Position numbers and translations under genes: made by a program. The notes under the pieces are model-generated. The model saw only the letters and a list, made by a program, of their open reading frames with translations. It did not search any database and was not told the origin of the DNA. From Lathyrus oleraceus (lineage: Eukaryota > Streptophyta > Magnoliopsida > Fabales > Fabaceae): 64,000 bases of DNA. Below, piece after piece: positions 34,534 through 46,136 of the stretch. The first letter of the stretch is position 1. Every line of letters starts with the position of its first letter. The DNA lies in assembly GCF_024323335.1 (NCBI RefSeq), contig NC_066584.1, positions 418,725,819 to 418,789,818 on the forward strand, written 5' to 3'.

Positions 34534-37500
34534 TGTAAGACCCCAATTTTGACCCCTAAGATCCCTCATGCCATCTCATTAACTTGGCATTAGCATTGAG
34601 ATCACATCTTGGTATCCCTCTCACCTATCATTCATTGGGTTTTCATTGGGAGAGATCACCAAGAATTTTTGATTGTATCATAGTTATTTTTTCTTTTTTT
34701 ACTAACCAAAATCAAAAAAATATGTCTAGTATAATTTTGTTTCTTTTGTAGGTAGTGTGTGCATCCACCCCTGCCTAATCAAGCTCACATATAGGGTTTG
34801 AGACCCTCAGTGCAAGGGATCAAGCAAGAAAAGGTATACATTGTTCAAATCATAATATATGTATCCCCATGTTCTTTATTTGTCATTTTGATCAAGAATT
34901 CATCAAGAGTTTAAAGCTTGTTTGTCAAGGAAGCCCTAATTCATCTAGGTATCTTGTGTCCCTTCCTCAACAAGTTTCTTCAACAATTGGTCAAATATAC
35001 CAAGGAATACTTCATTTTGCTTCATAATAAGCATATATGATCCTCCATGAGTCCTAAAGAGCAAAGGAACTTCAAGTTGGTTCAAGGAGGTTGACCAGAA
35101 AAGTCAATTGGTAATATCTAGGGTTCCCTAGACTCTATCACCTACAATTTTTATCATATAAAAATGATTAAAAGAGAAAAGATACTCTTTATGACATTCC
35201 AAACAACTTTCATGTTGTTATTAAGATCTAATATTTCTTGTAAAGTCATTTTTTATGGTGAAAGATTATAGGTCATTTTGTTTGTGCTCTAGATAGAAGG
35301 TCAACTTCCAAGAACCATAACTTCCTCAATTTTTATGATATGAATATCATACAAGTTTCATGATCAATTTAAATATGTCTTATCCAACTTTTCTTCTTTG
35401 AGAAAGGTCAAATTGCACTTGCAAGGGCATGTACTAAAACGAAACATTATAGGTCCATTTGGGTCCTTACCATTGAACAAATAATTTTCCTCAACTTCTA
35501 AAATCCATAACTCTATCATGAAAGTTCTAAATGGTGTCAAATTTGTTACCAAATTTAATATGATTGAAATATATATAACTTTGAAGAAGGAACCAAAGTC
35601 ATGTGAAGCTCCTAGCAAAAGTTATTCAAGGTGGAAAAAGGGGTCATTTGACTTTTAACTTAGAAAATTTTCAAGTATGTTTGATTCCTCCAACTTCAAG
35701 GACAAACTTCATTATGATCCAAGCTTCAAATGGAAAAAGTTACAACAAAATAGTTGTTCCCCTTGATGGTATCTTTCCAAAGAGTCCAAGATCATTGCAT
35801 TTTGATCAAAATTGAGGGACTTACATATGGTTCCTTTACATGGCCCAATTTGGAAACTTTTGCACTCAAATGATAATCTCTTTTGCATGCTTCCATGTTA
35901 TGATCTCAGCATCTATTATGTACTAATTTGGAGTGGATTACATCATTATTTGGGCCTAAGCATATGCCTATGCACCCATGCACACAACTTGCTATTTTTG
36001 GCCAAATTTTCAAATGGTGTGGAAATGAATTGATGAGCCTATAAATACATGAGCATTGCATCAGAAATGAAGGAGAACACTGCCCAAGCTCTTCCCAGCA
36101 ACCCCATAGCCTCCATTGAAAGAACACCTTAAAGATTTCTTTGAAATCGAGTTTCCAGTTCAATTTCAGTCTATGAACTAGAACTCCAAGGGTTCACATC
36201 CTTTTTCACCTCAAATATCTCCTGCAAGCAAGAGGAAGCAAGGCCAAGTGGATTTGAATCGAGATCAAGCCTCATCACTGCAACACGAAGGTGGAATTAA
36301 TTAAACTTTAGCGCTTCGATTCTCTCTCATTTCTCCATCTTTTTGTTTGATTTTTGGTTGCGTGAAGCCCTACCAATGTAGGCAACAAGATTGAGTTTCT
36401 TTGAGGTTGAATCGAAGCAACTCAGTTATGGAACCTCATTTTTCAACTCCATGTATCTTTCTATAGAGTGAGAGTTGAAGAAATTGTAGGTCAGATTCGA
36501 GATCCTGACATTTTTCTCTTCAATTTGATGTATGATCCATACATTTTTGTGACATTTTTTATGGACCAGTCTGGCGAGGGTGACCGGAGCTAGGGCTCTG
36601 GTGGTGCGTTGGTTCAATCCAGGTTATCTGATCCTTAGTACATGTTCTAATCTCATCCATCCAATCTAATAACCATCCTTGCGCGTATTGACTTTGGTGT
36701 TTGGTGGATAACGCGTGTTGGCCATCAGATTTGCCACCTCAATATATGAGGGAGATCCGATGGCCCTCATTTTTTTGATTTAATTGATTTTCTGATTTAA
36801 ATATTTTAAATACCATTTTCTCATTTAATTAACTATAAATCCAATTTTAATCCATAAATATGGGACTTTCATCAAAATTTCTCAAATAATTTCCTCTTCC
36901 CATTTCTGAATTAAAATTATTTTTTAGATTGGATTTGATATTTTTAGTGAATTTAATGATTTTTGACTTGTTTTATTTGATTTTAAATACTTCTGACTTT
37001 TCAAAAATTCCAAAAAAATTAGTCTAAGGTCCTTTGACCTTGTTTGACCTATGATAAATTTATTTGGTGATTTGAAGGGATTGAGGTTTTTCCCCTTTTA
37101 AAAATTACTTTTCTTCATTTAAAAATTGAATTTAAATCGTTTAATTGCTTTAATATTTTGTTGAGTCATTCTATTGACTTTGTGTTAGCTCATCTTTAGT
37201 TTGACCTTGATCTTGGTTGAATTGGACTTCAATTTAATCAATACTATACAATTTAGGGGGTTGATGAAGTTTGAACTTCATCCCTCAAGATGAATAAATA
37301 GTATTGATCAAGTGAGGTTCATCCCTTGATCAATATGGGGTTTCTCTTTCACTTCATCTCTTCATCTGTATCTCAATTATTTCCCAATCCATCCATGGCC
37401 AATGATTTCTCAAAGATCAAATGCTAGTTGATTCATCAATAACCTTGTGTCAGATAAATCAACATGGGTTTGATTGAGATAGGTCCATCCCATTTTATTT

Positions 37501-39529
37501 TTGTGTGTGGTATGCCTTAGGAGCTTGGTTCTTTATACCTTGTCTCTAGCACGCATTAACACCAATATTATTATTGCTCGGCCTCTAATAGTTATGACTT
37601 ATATATAAGTCCAATTACAATTGCTTAACATAGAGCTAAATTTGTCCCGAAAGCAATAACATTTTTATAAGTGAGATTGTAAGTCTCCCCTTCCTCGGGG
37701 TACTGTGTGAAGATTTGACCTCTTTTCCATTTATGAGAGCTAGTGGAATACTTGTTGATTTTATCCAAGTTAGATCCATTCTCATGGATGATGTCTAGGT
37801 TCAATCTTCATGCTTATGAGTGAATGGTTGAGTGTTCTCCAAAAAATGACTTAAACAATTGCTTCTTCCACTAACATTTCCCTAACATTTCTTTGTATTG
37901 ACTTTACTTTAATGTCATTTACTTAATGCAATTTAATTTTTAGCATTTTATCATTCATTTTCATTTACATCCATGCAACTTGTTTATGTTTCAGTCATTT
38001 TCATTTTGCTCACTTAAGCCATATTTTGTGCTTGTATTATTTTGTGTGCTTGTGACTTTGCTTTGTTTGTGGTCTTAGGACCTTAAAACACCTAATAACA
38101 ACAAAAACCCTAAAAATATATTGGTGGACTGTTGGACCTCTGCCCTTGACTTGGGTTAACCTTATGGACTTAGAGTAGGCAACATCCCTGAGCTATGGAA
38201 GGAAACTTGGCCAATGCCATTATTTGAGACTGAGTTATCTTGGCCAATGCCATTCATTTGATACAAGCCTTGAGAGACTCCTTTCATTCATCTGTTATGT
38301 TATCTCTCTTTGTCTGAATTTGTTATTTTTGATCTTATTGATATTATCTGATGCTTGTCTCTAAAAGTATGTTTCAAGGGATATTTCATTTGATACATTT
38401 AAAAGACATTGAAGACTGCTTGCTTTTGGAGTGCTTGCTTGGATGTTTGATTATCTTTATTTGATACCATTTGGTCTTCTGATTAATTGCTTGGATGGTT
38501 ATGCTTGTTGCTTGCTCAATAGCCCAAAGGAAATGGGTTTCTATATGACATTATTGTCTTGTGGATGCTTTCCATTGGTTAGATCTTTTCAACTCTAAAC
38601 TTTATAAATCTTGTCTAGGATAGTCCCTTCATCTCCTCCTCCTTCTTTAATTTCAAAATCTCTCATTTTCAAAAACTTCTTTGTTTGTGTTTTTTAACTT
38701 AGACTTGTTTTATGAGTAGAAACTTTTGCCTTATGCCATTGATTTTCAAATATTTTTTTAATCAAACTTGTGAATAAACTTAATCATACTGACTTAATTT
38801 AAAAAAAAAAAGAAGACAAAAACAACTAACAACCTCATCTAATTCTTTTGACCATTTTGTGCCTTTTTTTTAAACTTTTCAGAAGAAAGTATTTAGATTT
38901 GAGTTATCTTTGATTGAGATATAATTCTCCCATTCCATGATATATTGATTGTAAGACTTTCCATCTATTAGGGGTTAGTGGCAGACTTGATTAAATCCAA
39001 GTTGGAGCCCTCCCTCTTAAATGTTGTAAAGCCTTCATTATCGGTGGATGTTTGGTTGAGTATTCTCCCATTGATAACAAAAGATCTTTAAGCTTTTGTT
39101 AAAACCAATCCATCCACCTTTGAAAATTTTACCACTAACTACGAGGTTTTGATCCCTCATTTTTATGGTGGTACGTAGGCATAAGACCGAAGGTCTTGTC
39201 AAACACAAAAATATAATAAAAGAATTCTTTTCTCATCCCAACATTCAATTTTTTTAACAAACATCTTTTCAACTAAAACACTTACACATAAAAAAGGGCT
39301 CCCTAAGAGTACCTAGGACACTTTGAGTGCTAATACCTTCCCTCTGTGTAACCAACCCCTATACCTGTAATCTCTGACATTTTATTAGTTTTAATTTGAA
39401 ATTCTTATCTTTGGGTTTTGTTCATAATTTTTCCCTTTTCCTTTGGAAATAATAAAAGCGCGGTGGCGACTCTGGTTTTATTGACGTTGAGTTAACCAAT
39501 AGCTCAGTGGTCATAAATTTATCGCTACA
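34534..39529 (+). mobile_element. 5' LTR of Ogre-2 (4996 bp)
   Basis: Begins TGTAAGACCCCAATTTTGACC and ends TTATCGCTACA, ten bases before the PBS. The reverse complement of the solo LTR at 46137-50912 begins and ends almost the same way. A TATA box (TATAAATA) is at 36040-36047, about 1.5 kb into the LTR, which would leave a very long transcribed R-U5 of up to about 3.4 kb. No gene is visible in it. An AATAAA-like signal and a PBS-like block lie near 39450-39474. Confidence 0.9.
36040..36047 (+). promoter_or_regulatory. TATA box of the Ogre-2 LTR
   Basis: TATAAATA in a GCCTATAAATACATGAGC context. The solo Ogre LTR has its own TATA box at nearly the same distance (about 1505 bases) from the LTR start, which supports both. 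Confidence 0.65.
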
Positions 39530-39538
39530 GAAAGAAAG

Positions 39539-39556
39539 TGGCGACTCTGCTGGGGA
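39539..39556 (+). promoter_or_regulatory. Primer-binding site, tRNA-Arg type (Ogre-2)
   Basis: TGGCGACTCTGCTGGGGA is complementary to the 3' end of plant tRNA-Arg with one mismatch and identical to the Ogre-1 PBS. It starts nine bases after the LTR end at 39529. Confidence 0.9.
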
Positions 39557-40428
39557 ACAAATCCTCAGTGGGTTTAGCCTACTTTTGTGTGTGTATATAT
39601 TTGTATATATTTGATGCTTGCTTGTTTGTATATATTGTTATGTGATACACTCTGTCTGTTGTGCTTGGTGATCTCTGAGTGGTGAGATAATTTCTAACCC
39701 GAACTTGAGTGAAATTAAGATAGGAGAATGGTATAGTCATGTTCGACTCGTGTGGAGTAGTCCTTAAAGAGTTGGCTTGATACCCATATACTTAGTGGAG
39801 ACCTCTTTGGAATTACTGATGTCACACGAGTAAGTCATGGATAGGCATTACTTTTTCCGACCCGGGAGTCCGAGAAGCTGATGATTATAGAACATTAACC
39901 CAACTTGGCCTATTTATGACGTAGTGCGGAGAATGTTCAAGTGTAGACTCGATAACAGTTGTTACGCGATACTACACTCAGACGAGTTTCTCTTGAGAAT
40001 ACTATGGGTTGATGAGTCAGTCATCCTAACCTATAGTATCCGATAGATGGGATCACGACTCTGGGAAATTTTTAGAACATGATATACAGGTTTTTATCCT
40101 TATTACACTCCTTTGGGATGATCCTTGACCTGACTCCATGCTCGTGACTCACAATAAACCCTTTGATTCTCGGTTGATCCGACCAGTTATCGACAAAATT
40201 AATGGAACTTGGGTGTTGATAAGGTGAAAACCATAATCCACCAAAATGGATGATTGATATTGATGATGACTTGATCCATCCCTTGACCTTTACTTGTGTT
40301 TTCCTTGTGTGTGATCCCTTGTGTGTGATTGTTGCATTCATGCATACATGCACATCATAACATTCATCACAACAATAAACTTTCAAGGAACTAAGGTCAT
40401 ATTTGCAAATATTTTCAAACCATAGATT
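39557..40428 (+). other. Ogre-2 5' untranslated leader
   Basis: About 870 bases between PBS and ORF1 with no conserved protein on either strand. A 104-residue minus-strand open frame (40072-40386) shows no domain and is taken as chance. Confidence 0.5.
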
Positions 40429-41923
40429 ATGGACGAAGGAACACTAAGAAATACAATTTCAGATGTCCGGATTTGAAAGAGCTAAGGAAGCTAGCATACT
40501 TTGTAGTAGATCCCTTGGATTTCAAGCAACGTCATGGGAAGACTTTACTCGCGCTGTCTACCAAAGTTGTGGAAGGACTCTTTAGTGTCTTGGTCCAATT
40601 TTATGATCCTCTTGGTGCTTCACTTTTCCTGATTAACAGCTCATGCCCATGTTAGAAGAGTATGCCCATCTCTTGGGTATACCCGTATCTAACAAGGTTC
40701 CCTTTAGTGGATTATAGGAGATTCCTAGATCCCAAGTCGTAGCTGATGCCCTTCATCTGAAGAATTATGAGATTGATGCTAATATAACAAAGAAAGGAGG
40801 GATTCGAGGGTTAACTTTTGAGTTTCTCATTGGTAGAGCTATTGCTTTTGTTCAAGCTGGTAGCATGGACGCTTTTGAAGCCATCTTTGTCTTGCTCATA
40901 TATGGTTTAGCATTGTTCCATAACATTGACAACTTTATTGATGCTAACACCATTAGAATATTCTTGATTGGGAATCATGTGCCGACTTTATTGGGTGACA
41001 CGTATTTCTCTCTGCATTTAAGGAATTCTAAGGGTGAAGGAGCCATTGTGTGTTGCATCCCTCTTCCATACAAGTGGTTTATTTCTCACTTGCTGCAGAC
41101 ACCAGTCTTCTTGGAGAACCGGCAATGTCTACGGTGGTCTCAGAGACTTATGTCTGTCACTAATGATGATATTGTTTGGTATGATTCTGCATTTGATGGC
41201 TTGGAGATTATTGACAGTTGTGGTGAGTTCCTTAATGTGCCTCTTATTAGTACACAAGGAGGAATTAACTACAATCCCTCTTTGGCACGTCGTCAGCTTG
41301 GGTTCCGCTTGAAGGATAAACCTAATAACGTTCAGTTAGAAGGTCTATTCTATCAAGAGGGTAAAGATCCCCAAAATTTGAAGAGTAGAACGGTGCATGC
41401 TTGGCATAATGTTCATAGAAAGTGAAGTGCCGAGCTTGGTCCGTGCAATCGTGTAGCTTTTGAAGTTTACACTACTTGGGTGAAGAAGAGAGCTTTTGAG
41501 CTATAGATGTCGTACGCTTGCGAAAGACCTATGTTTATGGTTGTGGATGAGCCATCAACTCTCCCTAACCAACATGTAGAGGAGTTGGAAGACGCACTCG
41601 CCAAGATGAAGCAAGAGAGGGACCTTTGGGAAGAACGGTTCCATGCTCTAAACTGAAAGCAAGTAGAGTTGCAGCTTGAGTTAAAATACAAAGATACACT
41701 CATCGAGATTCTTGAGGAGCATGCAGTGAAGAGATAGAGAGAGCCAGAGGATTTATATTCCTATAGTATTCCTTAGCCTTTCGGTGCTTGGAAGAAGATC
41801 GTCGATCAACTCGTCATTGAGTAAACTCAAATGAAGACCGCCTATGAGTTAGAGATCGGACACATCCGAAGGAAGTACACGCCCTTGGGCAGTTCAGTTG
41901 ATTCAGTTGCTAGGGATCCTTAG
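40429..41923 (+). pseudogene. Ogre-2 ORF1 (DUF7745-like), broken
   Basis: Homologous to the intact ORF1 at 6647-8287. The N-terminal block (PDLKELRKLAYFVVDPLDF) is near 40470, then VQFYDP, followed by stops and a frame change at about 40635-40860. A long open part (40865-41425) carries MDAFEAIFVLLIYGLALFHN, IDNFIDANTIRIFLIGNHVP and INYNPSLARRQLGF. A stop at 41423 cuts off the coiled-coil tail, whose remnants (LEDALAKMKQERDLWEE) run to the terminal stop at 41921-41923. The conserved block order shows it is the same gene family. It is not functional. Confidence 0.82.
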
Positions 41924-42185
41924 GATGATACTTTCCTTTCCTCTTGTATTTGTATTTTTTGGTTTCTGAAAATTATACTTAGTGTAATGCTTCCAAATTT
42001 ATATGAATAAAAGGAGATTTCTATGGTCAATTTAAAATGTTATTATTGATTAGTATTAATTGAAATATTTGCAAGTAAGGCTTTATATGTTCCTTGAAAA
42101 TAAAACAAAAAAACACTGCATTTCATGCATCATTTGCATAACAGGTTTCTTCAGCCAAATGTCTTATTGTTCTTCGTCTTTGTAT
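41924..42185 (+). other. ORF1-gag spacer (Ogre-2)
   Basis: AT-rich spacer that corresponds to 6237-6646 of Ogre-1. No gene is visible. Confidence 0.5.
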
Positions 42186-43977
42186 CAGACAAGCTGACTC
42201 ATCAATACGATACTCGAGCTAATCGTCAAATAAGAATGAATCATTTGGAATAAGAGAACCGAGAGCTCAAGGAAGAATTTTCTAGGCTCAATGCTCTAAT
42301 GGAGTCTGTCATTGCTGCTCAGAATCAACCATCTCCAACTCCTGCAACTCCTCCTCAAAGGACTGTCATCTTTGAGATTGTTTCAATGCAAGTGCCTGTA
42401 GTTCCTGCCAACAAGTCTGCACCGGCTATGCCTGCCGGATTCTCGTGGAGAATGCCTCCGAATTTTGTGCCCGAAGGTTATGCTCCAAATTTTGCTCCTA
42501 TGTCGACATCTAGCCCGGTCATGTATGTTCCTCCTCCTGTCATGCATACTTTACCCCCGTGGCGAGGAAACCATTTATCATTCTGAGTCGTCTGAGGGCC
42601 CTGATGTGTATGAGAAAATGGACGAAATGAAGGACCAATTTCTAGAGATGAGAAAGGAAGTGAAGACCCCGAGGGGTAAAGATCTGTTTGGAAAGAGTGC
42701 TGCTGAGTTGTGCTTAGTGCTCAATGTGAAAATCCCAGTCAAATTCAAGGTCTATGACTTTGAGAAGTATAAGGGAATACTTGTCCTTTGAGTCAAATTT
42801 TAATGTACGGTCGCAAGATGTCTACTCAGATAGATAATGAACAACTGCTCATCCACTACTTTTAAGACAGTCTGACCAGTGCAGCGCTTATGTGGTATAT
42901 GGGTTTAGACAGTGCCAATATCCGTACTTTCAACGACTTGGGAAAGGCCTTCATCAAGCAATACAAGTACAACATAGATATGGCTCCCGGTCGTGATCAG
43001 TTACAGTCAATGTCTCAGAAGGATAAAGAGACACTCAAGGAGTACGCGCAGAGGTGGAGAGAGCTTGCTGCTCAAATCAGTCCCCCATTAGAGGAAAAGG
43101 AAATGACTAAGATATTCCTCAAAACTAGAAGTTCATTCTATTATGAATGTATGATTTCCAGTGCTTCCAATGACTTCACTGAAATGGTGAACATGGGGAT
43201 GCGTTAGAAGAGGCTGTCCGAGAGGGTCGTTTGTCTAAAGAAGAAACATCTACGAGCAAGAAGTATGATGGTAGTTTCTCCAAGAAGAAAGAGGGGGAAA
43301 CCAATGCAATATCTGTAGGGAGGCAAAGGTGGCCTCATATGAGGAAGAATTCCAGATCTTGCCAGCATCATCAAGTATCATTTGTCATTCCAGTATTCCC
43401 CAACAATTCCGCCATTCAATCAGTATCAGTTCAACAAAAACAACAACATACCCATAACAATCATAACTACAACAACAATCAACATCAAAATTTTGAAAGG
43501 AAGAAGGTCACTTTTAATCCCATACTGATGACTTATGCAGAACTTTATACTTCTCTGGTTGTCAAGAATCTGATTCAACTGAGGAATCCTCTGCATACAC
43601 CTGAGCCTCTACCATGGTGGTACAAGCCCGATATTCACTGTGCTTTTCATCAGGGGGTGCCCGACCATGATATAGAGAATTGTTATCCATTGAAGTATGA
43701 GGTCCAAAAGTTGATCATGAATGGGATGGTGTCCTTTGAGAACCGCACGCCAAATGTCAAAGCTAATCCATTGCCCGCTAATGGCAATCCCTTTATGAAC
43801 ATGGTGGACGGTTGTCCAGATAATTTCAGGGTGTTTGATGTTTGTCGTATCCGACAGTCTTTGGTGGAGATGCATAGAACTTTGTGTTTGGTTAGTGATT
43901 ATGAACATGACCATGATGGTTGTGTTATTTGCAGTGTTAATCCACGAGGATGTGTAATTGTCAAGAGGGACATTTAG
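42186..43977 (+). pseudogene. gag: Ogre-2 gag, broken
   Basis: Begins with a coiled segment (ENRELKEEFSRLNALMESVI), then a proline-rich stretch to 42586. After a frame change it continues (YEKMDEMKDQFLEMRKEVK). The capsid-like part is at 42890-43200 (WYMGLDSANIRTFNDLGKAF, QYKYNIDMAPGRDQLQSMSQ, YAQRWRELAAQISPP). The nucleocapsid part (43231-43977) has an Asn/Gln/His-rich tract and a CX2HX5HX4C knuckle (43640-43683). At least three stops or frame changes separate these segments. It is the counterpart of 3767-6236 in Ogre-1. Confidence 0.8.
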
Positions 43978-45408
43978 AAGTTGATGGATAAAGGTGTGAT
44001 TCAGATCAATCAATCCAGAGATATGGGTAATGATGTGAATCTAAGTGTGCCAGTGTTCAAGACTCCAGAGCGAGTAGTAATCCAGTTTGACAGCAACAAA
44101 AGAAGTGATAATAGATCAATATCACTATTGGTAATACGGTTAGTGGGCCCAGTCCCACATGCATCTGATAAAGTTGTACCTTATAAATATAATGCTACTA
44201 TGATTGAGAATGGGAAAGAGGTTCCTCTTCCCGTGAAAAATTCAGTAGGGAGCATTGCAGATGTTGTTAAGGTGACCTGTAACGGTCGTGTGTTTAGCCC
44301 AGTATCTCCGAAGGTTATGGTGGATGTTCTGGTCGGTAAGAAAGCGAATGTTCTTGTGGTTAATCCTGCTAATGCTCCAACTTGGCAGTCTAGTGAGTCC
44401 AGCGGGTTGAAGGTTAAAGATGATGATGACGAGGTTCTCCGGTTGATTAAGAAGAGTGAGTTCAATGTTATGGAGAAGCTTCTCCAAACACCATCCAAGA
44501 TCTCTGTCTTATCATTATTGATGAACTCCGAGGCACACCAAGAGGAATTGCATAAGGTGCTTGAGCAAGCATATGTAGAGCATGATGTTACGGTTGATCA
44601 GTTTGATCATATTATTGCCAATATTACTTCATGCAATAATTTGAGTTTTTGTGATGAAGAGCTTCCCGAGGAAGGCAAAAATCACAATTTGGCCCTCCAT
44701 ATATCCATGAATTGCAAAGAGGACGCTCTGTCTAATGTTTTGGTAGATACAGGTTCATCTTTGAATGTGCTACCCAAATCTACTTTGGCAAGGTTGTCTT
44801 ATCAGAGCGCACTTATGAGGTATAACAATGTGGTTGTGAAAGAGTTTGATGGTTCTCAAAAAACTATCATTAGAGAAGTGGACCTCCCAATTAAGATTGG
44901 TCCGAGTGAGTTCCAAATTACTTTCAAAGTAATGGATATTCCCCCGACCTACAACTGTTTACTAGGAAGGTTGTGGATTCACGAGGCTGGTGCTGGCAAG
45001 CCATCTTTCGTCTTTCACTTATTTTGAAACTGAAGAAGAAGTTGGAACTCCGTTCCAAGCTTTACCCATAGATGATGAGGTTCAGAAGACTGAGGCATCC
45101 ATGTCTTCTCTGAAAGATGCAAGAGAAGTTGTTCAGGCTGGTGGCACTAACAAGTGGGGTCGTGTCGTAGAAGTTATTGAGAATAAGAACAAGGATGGTC
45201 TCGGATTTCAGTAAGGGCCATTCAGAGGCGATGCCAATACTATGCAACAAGTTTTCCGTAATGGAAGGTTCATTCACCAAGAAGAACAACACTCAGCTGG
45301 AATCATTAAAGATGAAGATGAGGAAGACAATGCCAACTTTGTAACACACAGCCAGACTTGCAACAATTGGGTTGTTGTTGACGTTCCTATTATAGTCCAT
45401 CGATATAA
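43978..45408 (+). pseudogene. pro: Ogre-2 aspartic protease and linker, broken
   Basis: The frame 43981-45027 (348 residues) holds the gag tail helices (SKISVLSLLMNSEAHQEELH) and the aspartic protease: active site VDTGSSLNVLP (44742-44774) and the block CLLGRLWIHEAGAG near 44960-45000. A frameshift near 45000 moves the linker (LASHLSSFTYFETEEEVG) to another frame. A stop at 45212-45214 follows. The last coding bases (VVVDVPIIVHRY) end at the predicted donor. Confidence 0.82.
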
Positions 45409-45635
45409 GTAATATGTCTTATTGTTAAAGAAAAATCCTTCTCCTATGCCTAAGGGAGAAGTGAAACATTGCTGGGCATTTTCAAATTTATCATCAATAA
45501 AATACAATTTTATTCATCCACATCTATGATGTTTTTACTTTTTTATTTTTTCTGAAAATGGTAATCACAAAAAACATAAATAATACTTGTGTGCACTTCA
45601 TATTTCTAAAATCAAAATATCAAATCCTTATGTAG
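45409..45635 (+). other. Predicted intron between protease and RT (Ogre-2)
   Basis: Donor GTAATATG at 45409 and acceptor TTATGTAG ending at 45635. Removing it joins the protease linker (HRY, AA) to the RT frame (G, LFLKPIEH) in phase 2, the same phase as in Ogre-1. The body is T-rich with a branch-like region upstream of the acceptor. The sites are inferred from frames, not from transcripts. Confidence 0.7.
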
Positions 45636-46136
45636 GTTGTTTCTCAAACCCATTGAACATAATGATTTTACTCCCTCTCTAAACTTTGATTTCCCTGTGT
45701 TTGAAGCTGAGGAAGAGAATAATGATGAGGATGTTCCTGATGAGTTATCCCGATTGCTTAAGCACGAGGAAAGAAACATTCATCCGTTTGAAGAGCATAT
45801 TGAGTTAGTCAACTTGGGTTCCGAGGATGATATCAAGGAAGTCAAGATTGGGTCTCAGCTTTGTCCAGAGGTTAAGAAGGGGTTGGTTGATCTTCTCCTA
45901 GAATAATCTGATGTGTTCGCTTGGTCTTATCAAGATATGCCATGTCTTGATACCGATATTGTGGAGCATAAATTTCCATTGAAGCTAGAATGCCCGCTAG
46001 TCAAGCAGAAGTTGAGAAGAACTCATCCTGATATAGTAGTAAAGATCAAGGAAGAAGTGCAAAAGCATATTGATGTTGGTTTCCTTGTTACCTCTGAGTA
46101 TCCGCAGTGGGTGTCCAATATTTTCCTGTTCCGAAG

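Noticed and set aside
39464..39474. Second, functional PBS in the LTR
   Set aside because: Match is only about 11 bases and inside the LTR; the true PBS is the 18-base match after the LTR end. Kept as a finding, not as a feature.
40072..40386. 104-residue minus-strand open frame in the Ogre-2 leader
   Set aside because: No conserved block, antisense to the element, and not present at the corresponding place in Ogre-1.
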